Shown piece after piece: positions 16,891 to 25,505 of a stretch of 64,000 nucleotides of DNA (the first letter of the stretch is position 1; each line of letters begins with the position of its first letter). Source of the stretch: Bacteroidales bacterium (lineage in GTDB: Bacteria; Bacteroidota; Bacteroidia; Bacteroidales; UBA6680); assembly GCA_025210735.1 (NCBI GenBank), contig JAOARD010000027.1:1-64000 (forward strand), read 5' to 3'. The notes under the pieces were generated by a model. That model made no database searches. It was not told the origin of the DNA and worked only from the letters and a program-made list of their open reading frames with translations. Made by a program: the position numbers and the translations under genes.

Positions 16891-17382
16891 ATGAAACGAA
16901 GTATAAACTGGACCCGTGATTTGATTAGCGGAACACACCGCATATTCTCATATGGTTTACAGATAGGAACAATAATAAAGCGACCTTTCTCTCAGGTAAC
17001 AATGGGCGATATTAATGGTAAATCATATGTCTTTATTCCCAGAGGATTCTTTGGTCACCACGTGAGTATTATTGAGGAGGCTAGTGGTGTAAATATCGGA
17101 CACATATCATATAATACATGGATGACAAATGCCGAGATATCTATACTGGGAGTTAAATATTTATGGCGCTATACCAATATTACAACAACCAGATTTACAA
17201 TAAGTGGCGATAATGTTAATATAGATTTTGCAAATGGTATAAATAGAGGATCACTTGTAACAAATTGCGAAAATGATATTTTGCACCTTACTGGCATTTT
17301 TACAATAAATTACTATGTCCAGTTATCATTTGCATCGCTTCTTCTGGCTCTTCTGCCGGTATGGATAATAATATTTAAGTAG
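16891..17382 (+). CDS. Tubby/LURP-like small protein with C-terminal membrane anchor
   Basis: 163 residues. The body is a beta-rich domain with repeated short strands (GKSYVFIPRGFFGHHVSII, IGHISYNTW, AEISILGVKYLWRYTN, RFTISGDNVNIDF). The final 20 or so residues are a hydrophobic helix (SFASLLLALLPVWIIIF), giving a tail-anchored layout. The strand pattern recalls tubby C-terminal-like (LURP-one-related) proteins that bind membrane lipids. This is a weak, motif-level suggestion. It follows the asparaginase-lectin terminator, so it has its own promoter. Confidence 0.65.
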   Translation: MKRSINWTRDLISGTHRIFSYGLQIGTIIKRPFSQVTMGDINGKSYVFIPRGFFGHHVSIIEEASGVNIGHISYNTWMTNAEISILGVKYLWRYTNITTTRFTISGDNVNIDFANGINRGSLVTNCENDILHLTGIFTINYYVQLSFASLLLALLPVWIIIFK

Positions 17383-17577
17383 AGAGTATATTTGTGTGAC
17401 ATATTGGTTTGTTTTTTACGCATCATTTGTTATGTTTGCACAATTATGCCCCGGTTACTCCATAAAAGCATATCTGTATTATATATTTTTTTAATAAACA
17501 AGATAAGTATGTGTTGTAGATATACCATGTAGGCATATATTTTTTTTGATAATATAGAACAAACAACATTAAACATT

Positions 17578-19053
17578 ATGGCAATAGGATTCCCTCCTAA
17601 ATACAAACAGCAGATTACTACTGCTGACTTAAACTATGCTGTTGCATATATTAGTGCTGTAGAGGCCGCAAACAAACTTGGTTGGAAAATTGGTAGTTAT
17701 ACAGAGAACGGATTCTATGCAAATACACGCTTGTCTGTAAGATCGTGGGGTGAGAGAGTTATAATAACCATTAACTATAACGAGATAATTGTTACAAGTG
17801 CATGCGATAATTTTCAGATAACAGATTCCGGAAAAAACAAGAGTAATGTAACCAAATTTACAGAACTATTTAATAGTGCAGTATCAGATATGAATGAATC
17901 TGAAGCTGAGCATAAATTTATAAACCTTAAGAATCAGTTTAGAAACGATGGTATTGAGATAATAAACAGAGAAAATACCGCACGTGAGAAGAAAATCAGA
18001 TTAATACCTGAGTCGCCATGGTCGGCAATTATTCCTAAAAGAGATTATTATGTAACACCACTACTTGTATCTCTGAACTGTTTTATCTTCCTTATTATGG
18101 CTCTTTCTGGTGCTGGGTTTATTGATTTGTCGTCAGAAGCTCTTATAAATTGGGGTGGTAATTTTCCACCAAATACACTTAGCGGAGATTGGTGGAGGTT
18201 GTTTACAGCTTGTTTTCTACATTCAGGTTTTATACACCTTATAATGAACATGTTTATACTACTCTATATTGGTATTATGCTCGAATCATTTTTAGGTTCT
18301 GTCAGATTTTTGTTTGCATATATTCTGTCAGGTGTAGTTGCCAGCATTATAAGTGTGGTTTGGAACAGCGATTTAGCTGTTGCTATAGGTGCATCAGGAG
18401 CTATATTTGGTATGTATGGTTTCTTTATTGCTATGCTTCTGTTTAAATATATAAATACAAAAGATAGAAAAGGATTACTTATAAGTGTTTTAATATTTGC
18501 CGGATATGGTTTAATAGGAGGTGTAGTTGAAAAGGGAGTTGATAATGCAGCTCATTTTGGTGGATTGATGGGTGGTTTTGTGTTAGGTTGTATAAACTAC
18601 ATAACAAAAAGTAAACGTATTAAGATGCACCATCAGGCTATTACAACAGCGCTGTCAGTAACATTTGTTATTTTTTGTGCTACTGTTATACTTCCCGGTT
18701 CTATGAGTAAAGCAGATGTAGTATTCTATGAAACGATAGATAAACTTGCAAAAATTGAAGAGGAAGCGGCAAATAGTGTGGCGTTGATTAATGACTACAC
18801 ACCGGAATGGGAGATAATAAAAGCATTTGACCAAGGGATTAAACATTGGGACAGAGGACTGGAGATACTGAATAGTACAGACACATTAGATATTAGTGAT
18901 GAGTTGAAGGAGAGACAGCAAAAACTAAAACGATACAGCAAACTACTACGAAAAAGTTATGAACTCTCAAAACTATCTGTTATTGAGGATACTGATGAAT
19001 ATGATGAAGAGATTGAAGACTGTATTGCAGAAGCAGAACAGATAGAATTGTAG
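17578..19053 (+). CDS. Rhomboid-family intramembrane serine protease with extra N- and C-terminal domains
   Basis: 491 residues. An N-terminal soluble domain of about 150 residues precedes a six-helix rhomboid core (about 160-345). The core has GDWWRLFTACFLHSGFIHLIMN (His220, Asn224), GASGAIFG (catalytic Ser273) and AAHFGGLMGG (catalytic His326). One more helix (about 355-373) and an acidic helical C-terminal region (about 380-491) follow. All catalytic residues are present, so it should cleave transmembrane substrates. Only five bases separate its stop from the RNA ligase gene, indicating an operon with the RNA-repair pair. That is an unusual partner for a rhomboid. Confidence 0.93.
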   Translation: MAIGFPPKYKQQITTADLNYAVAYISAVEAANKLGWKIGSYTENGFYANTRLSVRSWGERVIITINYNEIIVTSACDNFQITDSGKNKSNVTKFTELFNSAVSDMNESEAEHKFINLKNQFRNDGIEIINRENTAREKKIRLIPESPWSAIIPKRDYYVTPLLVSLNCFIFLIMALSGAGFIDLSSEALINWGGNFPPNTLSGDWWRLFTACFLHSGFIHLIMNMFILLYIGIMLESFLGSVRFLFAYILSGVVASIISVVWNSDLAVAIGASGAIFGMYGFFIAMLLFKYINTKDRKGLLISVLIFAGYGLIGGVVEKGVDNAAHFGGLMGGFVLGCINYITKSKRIKMHHQAITTALSVTFVIFCATVILPGSMSKADVVFYETIDKLAKIEEEAANSVALINDYTPEWEIIKAFDQGIKHWDRGLEILNSTDTLDISDELKERQQKLKRYSKLLRKSYELSKLSVIEDTDEYDEEIEDCIAEAEQIEL

Positions 19054-19058
19054 AAGGT

Positions 19059-19859
19059 ATGAATAAATCACGGAAATATTGCAGAAGCCTGCATGCGCAG
19101 ATAAGCCTTGGTACAACATCTGACGACAGATTTATGCCTGATGGTTATGTTGAGGCTTTTGCCAAAATGGAGAAACTTATTCTGACAGAAAAGCTTGATG
19201 GACAGAACAACTGTTTAAGTAGCAGAGGTGTATTCGCCAGATCGCATACAAGTGCATCTGTTCATCCATGGGATAAACCGCTTATAGATCGTTGGCAGCT
19301 GATAAAGAACGACCTTAAGAATCTTGAAATATTTGGTGAGAATATGTATGGTATACACTCTATTAAATATAGTAAGTTAGAGTCGTTCTTCTATGTTTTT
19401 GCTGTGCGCGATGGCGATATGTGGTTATCGTGGGATGAGGTAAAGTTTTATGCAGCAATGCTTGATTTGCCAACAGTACCTGAGATAGAGATAAAAACAC
19501 CGCTGAAAGATATATTTGCAAGTAGTACAGATGAAAATGTTGTGCTTGACAAATGGCTTACAGCAAATCTGGGAATGAGCTGGAAAGAGAGTGTTGATAC
19601 GCCGGGTATGCTTGGAGGTTCAGATCCGGCAATCGGTGAATCATGTTCAGAGGGATTTGTTATCAGAAATGCAGATAACTTTACAACAAATGGTGGTGAA
19701 ATTAATGTGGCATCCAATGAGTTTAACAACCTGTTTAAACTTGTGCGTAAATCGCATGTAAAAACAGATGTGCACTGGACAAAAACATGGAAGCCTGCAC
19801 AACTTATAGATTACGATAAATATAAATGGTTTGCATACCAATATGCAAAGAGAATATGA
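19059..19859 (+). CDS. ATP-dependent RNA ligase
   Basis: 266 residues with the nucleotidyltransferase motifs of RNA ligases: motif I EKLDGQN (Lys45 takes AMP), motif III IFGENMYG (91-98), motif IV SEGFVIR (197-203) and motif V LFKLVRK (225-231). The size fits a single adenylation domain with a short C-terminal extension. It should join 3'-OH and 5'-phosphate RNA ends. The next gene encodes the end-healing enzyme that would supply those ends, and the two overlap by four bases (ATGA), so they form a repair cassette translated together. Confidence 0.92.
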   Translation: MNKSRKYCRSLHAQISLGTTSDDRFMPDGYVEAFAKMEKLILTEKLDGQNNCLSSRGVFARSHTSASVHPWDKPLIDRWQLIKNDLKNLEIFGENMYGIHSIKYSKLESFFYVFAVRDGDMWLSWDEVKFYAAMLDLPTVPEIEIKTPLKDIFASSTDENVVLDKWLTANLGMSWKESVDTPGMLGGSDPAIGESCSEGFVIRNADNFTTNGGEINVASNEFNNLFKLVRKSHVKTDVHWTKTWKPAQLIDYDKYKWFAYQYAKRI

Positions 19860-20986
19860 TCTGGAAATTTCCATATTACGATATAAACACGCTGGTTGAC
19901 TGGGATAAAATTGAAGAAGAGTTCGACTGGTTTGTTGAGATGAAAGATGTTCCTCAGGACAAAACATGGCATGCTGAAGGTAATGTTCAGATACATACCA
20001 GAATGGTTATTGAGAGCATGCTAAATATGCCGGAGTTTAAAGAGCTTAATGAGCAGGATAAACACATTCTGTTTACAGCGGCACTAATGCACGATATAGA
20101 GAAACGATCGACCACTACAACGGAGGTTCAGGATGGAGTAGAACGAATTGTATCTCCTTTTCATGCTAAACGTGGCGAGAAGAGTGCTCGCACTATATTA
20201 TACAAGGATATTGTAACACCATTTGATATACGTGAACAGATAGCAAGACTTATAAGATTACATGGATTACCAATATGGGCAGTGGTTAAAAGCAGACCTG
20301 ATAAACGTGTTATTGAGGCAAGCCTTATGGTAAATACCCGATTGCTATATATACTTGCCAAAGCCGATGTATTGGGACGTATTGGTGATAATATAGATGA
20401 TACACTACTTAAAATAGAACTGTTTAAAGAACTTTGTATAGATAATAATTGTTTTGGAAAACCTCGTCATTTTGCTGATGGCTTAAGCAGATATACATAT
20501 CTGAATAAAAAAGATAGCTCACCGGATTATGTTGCATACGATAATTGTAAATTTAATGTATATGTTATGTCGGCACTTCCGGGAAGTGGAAAGGATAGCT
20601 ATATAAAGCAGAACCTGAACTATCCGGTACTATCGCTTGATGATATACGAAGAGAGAACAGGATAGATCCTACAGATAAAAAAGGGAACGGAAGGGTTAT
20701 ACAGATGGCAATGGAACAAGCCAGACGGTATATGCGACGTTCAGAATCGTTTGTATTTAATGCAACTAATATAACCAGTGATATGCGCCGAAAATGGATA
20801 TCGCTCTTTATGGAGTATGGTGCCAGAGTTACAATAATATATATTGAAGTATCTTACAAAAAACTCTTAAAACAGAATAGTAACAGAGAGTATGTAGTTC
20901 CGGAAGATGTCATAAACAAGAATATTGCAAAGCTTGATATCCCAACATATGGTGAGGCACATGATATATTCTATGTGTGCGAATAG
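19856..20986 (+). CDS. HD-Pnk: HD phosphoesterase fused to polynucleotide 5'-kinase
   Basis: 376 residues from the ATG at 19856, which overlaps the ligase stop as ATGA. An in-frame ATG 30 bases earlier lies inside the ligase and is less likely. The N-terminal half is an HD phosphohydrolase domain (His47, His79-Asp80 in MHDIEK, His103, His136, Asp171). The C-terminal half is a P-loop kinase: SALPGSGKDS (Lys246), SLDDIRRE (D263-x-R265) and NATNITSDMR (302-311). The order matches Runella-type HD-Pnk, which removes 2',3'-cyclic phosphates and phosphorylates 5'-OH ends. With the ligase it would heal and seal broken RNA. Confidence 0.93.
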   Translation: MIWKFPYYDINTLVDWDKIEEEFDWFVEMKDVPQDKTWHAEGNVQIHTRMVIESMLNMPEFKELNEQDKHILFTAALMHDIEKRSTTTTEVQDGVERIVSPFHAKRGEKSARTILYKDIVTPFDIREQIARLIRLHGLPIWAVVKSRPDKRVIEASLMVNTRLLYILAKADVLGRIGDNIDDTLLKIELFKELCIDNNCFGKPRHFADGLSRYTYLNKKDSSPDYVAYDNCKFNVYVMSALPGSGKDSYIKQNLNYPVLSLDDIRRENRIDPTDKKGNGRVIQMAMEQARRYMRRSESFVFNATNITSDMRRKWISLFMEYGARVTIIYIEVSYKKLLKQNSNREYVVPEDVINKNIAKLDIPTYGEAHDIFYVCE

Positions 20987-21056
20987 CTAAAAAGACAAAG
21001 GTTGTAAACATATTATCAATACAGCTGTTTACTCTACTCAATTAAAACATATAATA

Positions 21057-21755
21057 ATGGGAGAGTGGATGAAAAACAGAGATAATTTTGTTATAAAGGA
21101 TGTTAGAGAATTAAAAGGGAACTTCTTACCCGCAATACTTAAGAAAGCTGATAGCCTTAAACCAGGTGAGGGATTATGTATTATTCAAAGCTTTGAGCCA
21201 ATCCCGTTATACTCAGCATTAGCTGAAATGGGTTTTGAACACGAAACAGAAAAGATATCTGATAACGAGTATAGGGTGTACTTTTGCAGAGTTGCCGTTC
21301 CTGAAAAAGAGTCGGATACAGAAATGCCCTTTAAACCAACAGCAATAGTCAACTTTAATACAATTGATCCTGCCTTGGCAGATAATGTTGTTAAGTTCTG
21401 GGAATATATCTGGGCACAAGAAAACCCTGCAATAGATCAGAAAACAAGATTATTATTATCGCTTGCCAATGGTGTTGGAGCCGGGCGCATGAGACAAGCT
21501 GTACGCGAATTTGTAAAAGGTTATACCATTGGTATTTCTATAAAGGAGTTTGACGAACTATTTGCACTGTTTGCATGGAATCAGGGTATAGGGTATTTTG
21601 CATCAGAGATTGGACCATCTGCACTATTTGGGGCTTATAAACTTGTTAAAACAATGGAAGATAAAGGTGTTGAAAGGGCTGAAATTGTTAAGGAACTTCT
21701 TGATAAGTTTGGTGAAAACAATCCAAAAGTGAATACATTCTATAAAAAAGGATAA
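21057..21755 (+). CDS. DUF2249-like domain fused to a carboxymuconolactone-decarboxylase-like helical domain
   Basis: 232 residues. The N-terminal part (about 10-78) has the SirA/TusA-like DUF2249 pattern: DVRELKGNFLPAILKKADSLKPGEGLCIIQSFEPIPLYSALAEMGF in outline, with FEPIPLY and a central strand. The C-terminal part (about 100-225) resembles the helical CMD/AhpD fold (TRLLLSLANGVGAGRMRQAVREF, FALFAWNQGIGYFASEIGP). It lacks the Cys-x-x-Cys redox pair of AhpD, so peroxidase activity is unlikely. It sits eight bases upstream of the DUF1858 gene and is probably co-transcribed. DUF2249 and DUF1858 proteins often accompany iron-sulfur repair and hemerythrin proteins. Confidence 0.75.
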   Translation: MGEWMKNRDNFVIKDVRELKGNFLPAILKKADSLKPGEGLCIIQSFEPIPLYSALAEMGFEHETEKISDNEYRVYFCRVAVPEKESDTEMPFKPTAIVNFNTIDPALADNVVKFWEYIWAQENPAIDQKTRLLLSLANGVGAGRMRQAVREFVKGYTIGISIKEFDELFALFAWNQGIGYFASEIGPSALFGAYKLVKTMEDKGVERAEIVKELLDKFGENNPKVNTFYKKG

Positions 21756-21763
21756 ATAGAATT

Positions 21764-21988
21764 ATGGTTACACCAGAAGATAAAATAGCAGATATAATAG
21801 AGAAATATCCTTTTGTAAAAGATAGACTTATTGAAAGAAACAGGGTGTTCAGAAATCTGAATAACCCTGTTGTATTTAATACTGTAGGTAAATTTGCAAG
21901 AATAACAGACATAGCAAAGGTATCAGGTGAGAATATTGATGAGTTAATACACTTTATAAATAAGCTAATTGAAGGTTCTGATGAATAG
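21764..21988 (+). CDS. DUF1858 protein
   Basis: A 74-residue helical protein. VTPEDKIADIIEKYPFVKDRLIERN, then FRNLNNPVVFNTVGKFARITDIAKVSGENIDELI in outline, matches the DUF1858 pattern. This domain is also the N-terminal part of some ScdA/RIC-type iron-sulfur repair proteins. Here it stands alone. Together with the preceding DUF2249 gene and the following hemerythrin gene it recreates the parts of such a repair protein as separate genes. Confidence 0.82.
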   Translation: MVTPEDKIADIIEKYPFVKDRLIERNRVFRNLNNPVVFNTVGKFARITDIAKVSGENIDELIHFINKLIEGSDE

Positions 21989-22195
21989 TATTGTGATAAA
22001 ATATCCTGTATTTTACAACAATATGTGCATACCTTAATTTTGTACTATCATATAATTGAGTGATATATTCAGGTGCATTTTTAGTGAGCAGTTATCAGAA
22101 TTCTGTTAATATACAGATACTATATACCATAAATAGTATCATAAAATCACATATAATGGGGATTTTAATTCCGAATGTTTCAGAATAGCTTTGTT

Positions 22196-22234
22196 GTTAC
22201 CAAGCCCGTTTCATAAATAGATTCGGGAGGTAAC
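22196..22234 (+). promoter_or_regulatory. Hairpin covering the ribosome binding site of the hemerythrin gene
   Basis: GTTACC (22196-22201) pairs with GGTAAC (22229-22234), and CCCG (22205-22208) with CGGG (22224-22227). The purine-rich GGGAGG (22225-22230), 11 bases before the ATG at 22242, lies in the 3' arm. Base pairing would hide it, so translation could be controlled by melting this stem. Confidence 0.5.
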
Positions 22235-22241
22235 AAAAACT

Positions 22242-22910
22242 ATGATTGAGATGTTGTACACTAAAGATACACTACTTTCAGATATTATTCATTCTGACTA
22301 TTATATGCTTACTATAGTAGACAGATATGGCTTAAAACCCGGTTTTGGCAATATTACTTTGCAGGAGATGAGTGCAATGTGTAATATTAAACTGGAGTTT
22401 CTTCTATTCCTAATTGAGTTACATTGTAGTCATGATTTAATATCAATTATTGAACGCTACAAACCATCAACAGACGAAATTATTGACTATATCCACCGGA
22501 CGCATAAACAGCTTGAAGGAGTACTGTTTCCGTATCTGCAAGAGCAGGTAACTGAACTTACAAACAGGGTGAATTCTGAAAAATCGGTAATTATAAACGA
22601 CTTTTTTAATGAGTTTATAAGAGAGTATAAAGAACATATTGCCGAAGAGAATACAGATTTATTATGTGTTACAGATAGCGATAAATCTGCAGTATCTGAT
22701 TTTATTACATGCCGGCAATGCAAAAAACACAGCGAATTCTCTGAGCGTTTAAAGGATATAAAACAGTTGCTTATTGTCTATTCAGATGCCGATAATTGTG
22801 TTAATACAATGACACATTTTCTTATGTTGCTTAATCGTATAGAGAGAGATTTGGCAGAACACTCAAAACTTGAGGACTATCTGTTGAACATACTTAGAGA
22901 TAGAAACTAA
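22242..22910 (+). CDS. Hemerythrin-like (RIC/ScdA-type) protein
   Basis: 222 residues, all helical. Candidate di-iron ligands have hemerythrin-like spacing: His85 and His88 (YIHRTHKQ), His132 and Glu136 (KEHIAEEN), His207 and Glu211 (AEHSKLEDYL). The N-terminal 70 residues (TLLSDIIHSDYYMLTIVDRYG) resemble the DUF1858-like part preceding hemerythrin in RIC/ScdA proteins. It lacks the usual N-terminal Cys pair. Binding of O2 or NO, or iron-sulfur repair under nitrosative stress, is inferred. The LuxR-type gene begins 10 bases downstream, so the two probably form one transcript. Confidence 0.8.
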   Translation: MIEMLYTKDTLLSDIIHSDYYMLTIVDRYGLKPGFGNITLQEMSAMCNIKLEFLLFLIELHCSHDLISIIERYKPSTDEIIDYIHRTHKQLEGVLFPYLQEQVTELTNRVNSEKSVIINDFFNEFIREYKEHIAEENTDLLCVTDSDKSAVSDFITCRQCKKHSEFSERLKDIKQLLIVYSDADNCVNTMTHFLMLLNRIERDLAEHSKLEDYLLNILRDRN

Positions 22911-22920
22911 ACAAGGGGGT

Positions 22921-23529
22921 ATGTCAGGGATAAAACAAATTCTTATAGCTGAATCATCTGAGTTGATACTGCGCGGACTTGAGACAATAATCCGGGAACT
23001 GCCAATTGCTACAAAGATAACTGTAGATAATGATATATCTGTAATACGGGATAAACTTGAGATAATAGAACCGGATCTGTTTATATTCAATCCGGGTATA
23101 TTTTCTATAGATATGTATGCTAATTTTAGCAGATATTTCTCATCATCGTTAAAGACATCATATATTGGTGTAATATACTCGCATTACGATAAAAAAATAC
23201 TGTCAAAGTTAGATGAAACTATATCGGTATATGATAGTGCATCGGTTATAACAGAAAAGATATCGAAACTATTATTGCCTGAGAATAAAGGAGAAGAGAA
23301 GCCTGATGATAAAAACCTGTTAAGCTCACGCGAAGAGGAGCTTTTAAAATGGCTGGCACAAGGTTTATCTGTTAAAGATATATCCGGCAAACTCTTTATC
23401 AGCCCGCATACAGTAATATCGCACCGTAAAAATATTACACGTAAACTTGGAATACGTTCTGTGCCGGGCTTAACAATATATGCAATAATAAATAATATAA
23501 TCTCAACCAAAGATATAGTTATTGAATAG
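22921..23529 (+). CDS. LuxR-type regulator with a degenerate receiver domain
   Basis: 202 residues. The first 125 or so have response-regulator layout, but the phospho-acceptor position reads FIFNPG (Asn57, not Asp), and the acidic pocket is AESSE. Phosphorylation is therefore unlikely. The C-terminal LuxR/GerE helix-turn-helix (about 132-195) is intact: LSSREEELLKWLAQGLSVKDI, LFISPHTVISHRKNITRKLG. Its pairing with a hemerythrin-like protein, a combination common in Bacteroidota, suggests that it responds to a signal sensed by that protein rather than by a kinase. Confidence 0.88.
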   Translation: MSGIKQILIAESSELILRGLETIIRELPIATKITVDNDISVIRDKLEIIEPDLFIFNPGIFSIDMYANFSRYFSSSLKTSYIGVIYSHYDKKILSKLDETISVYDSASVITEKISKLLLPENKGEEKPDDKNLLSSREEELLKWLAQGLSVKDISGKLFISPHTVISHRKNITRKLGIRSVPGLTIYAIINNIISTKDIVIE

Positions 23530-23567
23530 TAGTTCGGGTTTTATATAAACTCTGTTTTGTTTTAATT

Positions 23568-23598
23568 TACCCGCTATATATATAGCGGGTATTTTTTT
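23568..23598 (+). terminator. Rho-independent terminator
   Basis: TACCCGCTATA and TATAGCGGGTA form a perfect stem (23568-23591), followed by seven T. It ends the hemerythrin/LuxR transcript. Confidence 0.92.
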
Positions 23599-23686
23599 AA
23601 TAAGCACACATTATTATCTATATAAAACAGAGGTAACAGAATATATAGAGTATTTAAAGTGTTTTAGATAAGAAGGAGAATATGAG

Positions 23687-23717
23687 ACAAACCCCGCTTA
23701 TATAAAGCAGGGTTTGT
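23687..23717 (-). terminator. Terminator-like hairpin for the 23727 gene
   Basis: ACAAACCCCGCTT and AAGCAGGGTTTGT pair around a TATA loop. The single non-Watson-Crick position is a wobble only on the minus strand, which points to the minus-strand gene. The U-tract is weak. Confidence 0.6.
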
Positions 23718-23726
23718 ATTATTTAT

Positions 23727-24131
23727 TTAGTATGCTGCTGTTGCTGTGCCAAAAGTGTAGCCATCTACTGTTGGAATACAATGAGCATGATTAAGTGTTC
23801 CTGTAGTAATCATAACATCATGAGAGGTAATAGTTACAACTTTAAAAGATCTGTTACTATGCCAGAAAACACCTTGTTCTGCAAATGTTACAGAAGCCAT
23901 TCCATTACTATTCAGGTGAACTACCTTTTCGCCAAATATATATCCATTTACATATAGTAATACCCTAACCTCTACTCCGGTTATGTTTACATTAGAACTA
24001 TGCAGACATGCAATTGTACCGCTAATCTCTGTAGAGGTATGTTGCGGAAAACTGATATTAGGGTTTGTTTTCTGTGCAAATCCAGTGCTCATTATAAGGA
24101 TTGCAGCAATTGTTAAAATTAGATTTTTCAT
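23727..24131 (-). CDS. Small secreted protein of unknown function
   Basis: 134 residues with a signal peptide (ending GFAQ, about residue 20). The mature domain is beta-rich with two cysteines (CLHSS near 43, HCIPT near 118) that may form a disulfide. Motifs such as ITGVEVRVLLYVNG and SNGMASVTF give an Ig-like look. I do not recognise the family. It is monocistronic, with its own terminator. Confidence 0.75.
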   Translation of the reverse strand: MKNLILTIAAILIMSTGFAQKTNPNISFPQHTSTEISGTIACLHSSNVNITGVEVRVLLYVNGYIFGEKVVHLNSNGMASVTFAEQGVFWHSNRSFKVVTITSHDVMITTGTLNHAHCIPTVDGYTFGTATAAY

Positions 24132-24231
24132 CTTATTCGATTATTAGTTAGTGTTTTGAAGTTAATAAACAAAAAACACATAACAAAATATATCTACCTG
24201 TAAATGTGTTGATTTGCTGCCAACGTATTGC

Positions 24232-24260
24232 GGTTAGGCTATAAGAATATTTGCCTAACC
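24232..24260. other. Inverted repeat upstream of the 23727 gene
   Basis: GGTTAGGC (24232-24239) pairs perfectly with GCCTAACC (24253-24260). It lies about 100 bp upstream of the start of the minus-strand secreted-protein gene and may be an operator or a processing signal. Confidence 0.4.
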
Positions 24261-24284
24261 TATACGCTATGGGGTGTTGAGACT

Positions 24285-24323
24285 AAAAAAACAGCAACTC
24301 TGCCTTGCTGGTGAGTTGCTGTT
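24285..24323 (-). terminator. Rho-independent terminator of the SUMF1-type lipoprotein gene
   Basis: AACAGCAACTC (24290-24300) pairs perfectly with GAGTTGCTGTT (24313-24323). On the minus strand a run of T follows the stem. Confidence 0.9.
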
Positions 24324-24353
24324 CTATGAAATTAGAATATTGTTGGTTCTGTT

Positions 24354-25505
24354 CTATTTTAACTGAAGAACCACTCTAAAACCTATGTTATTGTCACATG
24401 TTTCAGGTGTTGCAGAATCTCTTCTGTATACAAGGCAAGACTCTTTATCGGTATTCCATGCACCACCTCTTATAACACGTTTTGTCCCATCAACAGGTCC
24501 TGTAGGATTCTCCTTTTTGCTGATGTTGTAATATTTACTATTATACCAGTCGTTACACCACTCCTTTACATTACCACTAAGATCATGTATCTTTAACATA
24601 TTACCACTTTTGCCACCAACAGCTTTAATCTCAGTATTGTTATTGCCCATATATTCAGCTACATCATCTACATTGTTACTGCCAGAGTATTTAGTTATAA
24701 TACCACCAACAGTACTTGTTGTTACACCACTACGTGCTGCAAATTCCCACTCTGCTTCGCTTGGCAATCTTCCGCCTAACCACTCGCAATATGCTTTGGC
24801 ACCGTACCAACTAACAAATACCACAGGCGATTTCTCCGACTTAATAATAGCGTTAGCTTTAAACTTAAACGTACCATCTCTATACTCTATAGCACAGTTT
24901 GCATTTGTTACATCAATAAACTTCACGTTACCATAATCACCAAAACTTGCTGTACCATCCTTCTTTACATCACTCTGATTAAGGAAAACAATATACTGCT
25001 CATGCGAAACCTCATACTTACCCACTTTATAGGCTCCCACCTTTGTACAGTGATATGGCTTCTCATCATCTTTAGCATCAGGTTCGCTACAACCCATCAT
25101 AAATTCAGCACCCTTTGCATCTATATCTACAGTAAGTAACTCTGTGGTAGTAAAGCTATATATCTTGCTATCTTTCGATAAAGATGTAGATTCACCAGTC
25201 TTCTTCTTTGCAATAATGCGCCAATAGTATGTTGTGTTTATCTCAAGATTCTCAAGTTTATAACTCTTATCTGTAATAGGCTTTTTATTTACAACCTCAA
25301 TAGGATCTTCGGTTTTTCCTATAACAATATCAAACTCTTTTGCTTCACTTTCCCATTTAAGCGTAACAGTTCTTGATAAATTTTTCTGTCCCTGAGCAGG
25401 GAACTTCAAATCAATTGACGGATCAAACTCAGTAGAGTCATCTTTTTTACACATCACAAACATAAACCCAACCAATACCAGAAGGATAAAATTTAATTTT
25501 CTCAT
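24354..25505 (-). CDS. Lipoprotein with fibronectin-III and SUMF1/FGE-type domains
   Basis: 383 residues. The lipoprotein signal ends FVMC (Cys19). A fibronectin type III domain lies at about 33-120 (RTVTLKWESEAKEFDIVIG, INTTYYWRI). A formylglycine-generating-enzyme/SUMF1 (PF03781) domain follows at about 128-380: FMMGCSEPDA, KYEVSHEQYIVFLN, VSWYGAKAYCEWLGGRLPSE, WEFAAR, DLSGNVKEWCNDWY, RVIRGGAW, NNIGFRVV. In Bacteroidota such lipoproteins are usually not sulfatase-maturing enzymes but surface or gliding-associated proteins (GldK-like fold) or carbohydrate-binding ones. The substrate here is unknown. No sulfatase gene is nearby. Confidence 0.9.
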   Translation of the reverse strand: MRKLNFILLVLVGFMFVMCKKDDSTEFDPSIDLKFPAQGQKNLSRTVTLKWESEAKEFDIVIGKTEDPIEVVNKKPITDKSYKLENLEINTTYYWRIIAKKKTGESTSLSKDSKIYSFTTTELLTVDIDAKGAEFMMGCSEPDAKDDEKPYHCTKVGAYKVGKYEVSHEQYIVFLNQSDVKKDGTASFGDYGNVKFIDVTNANCAIEYRDGTFKFKANAIIKSEKSPVVFVSWYGAKAYCEWLGGRLPSEAEWEFAARSGVTTSTVGGIITKYSGSNNVDDVAEYMGNNNTEIKAVGGKSGNMLKIHDLSGNVKEWCNDWYNSKYYNISKKENPTGPVDGTKRVIRGGAWNTDKESCLVYRRDSATPETCDNNIGFRVVLQLK

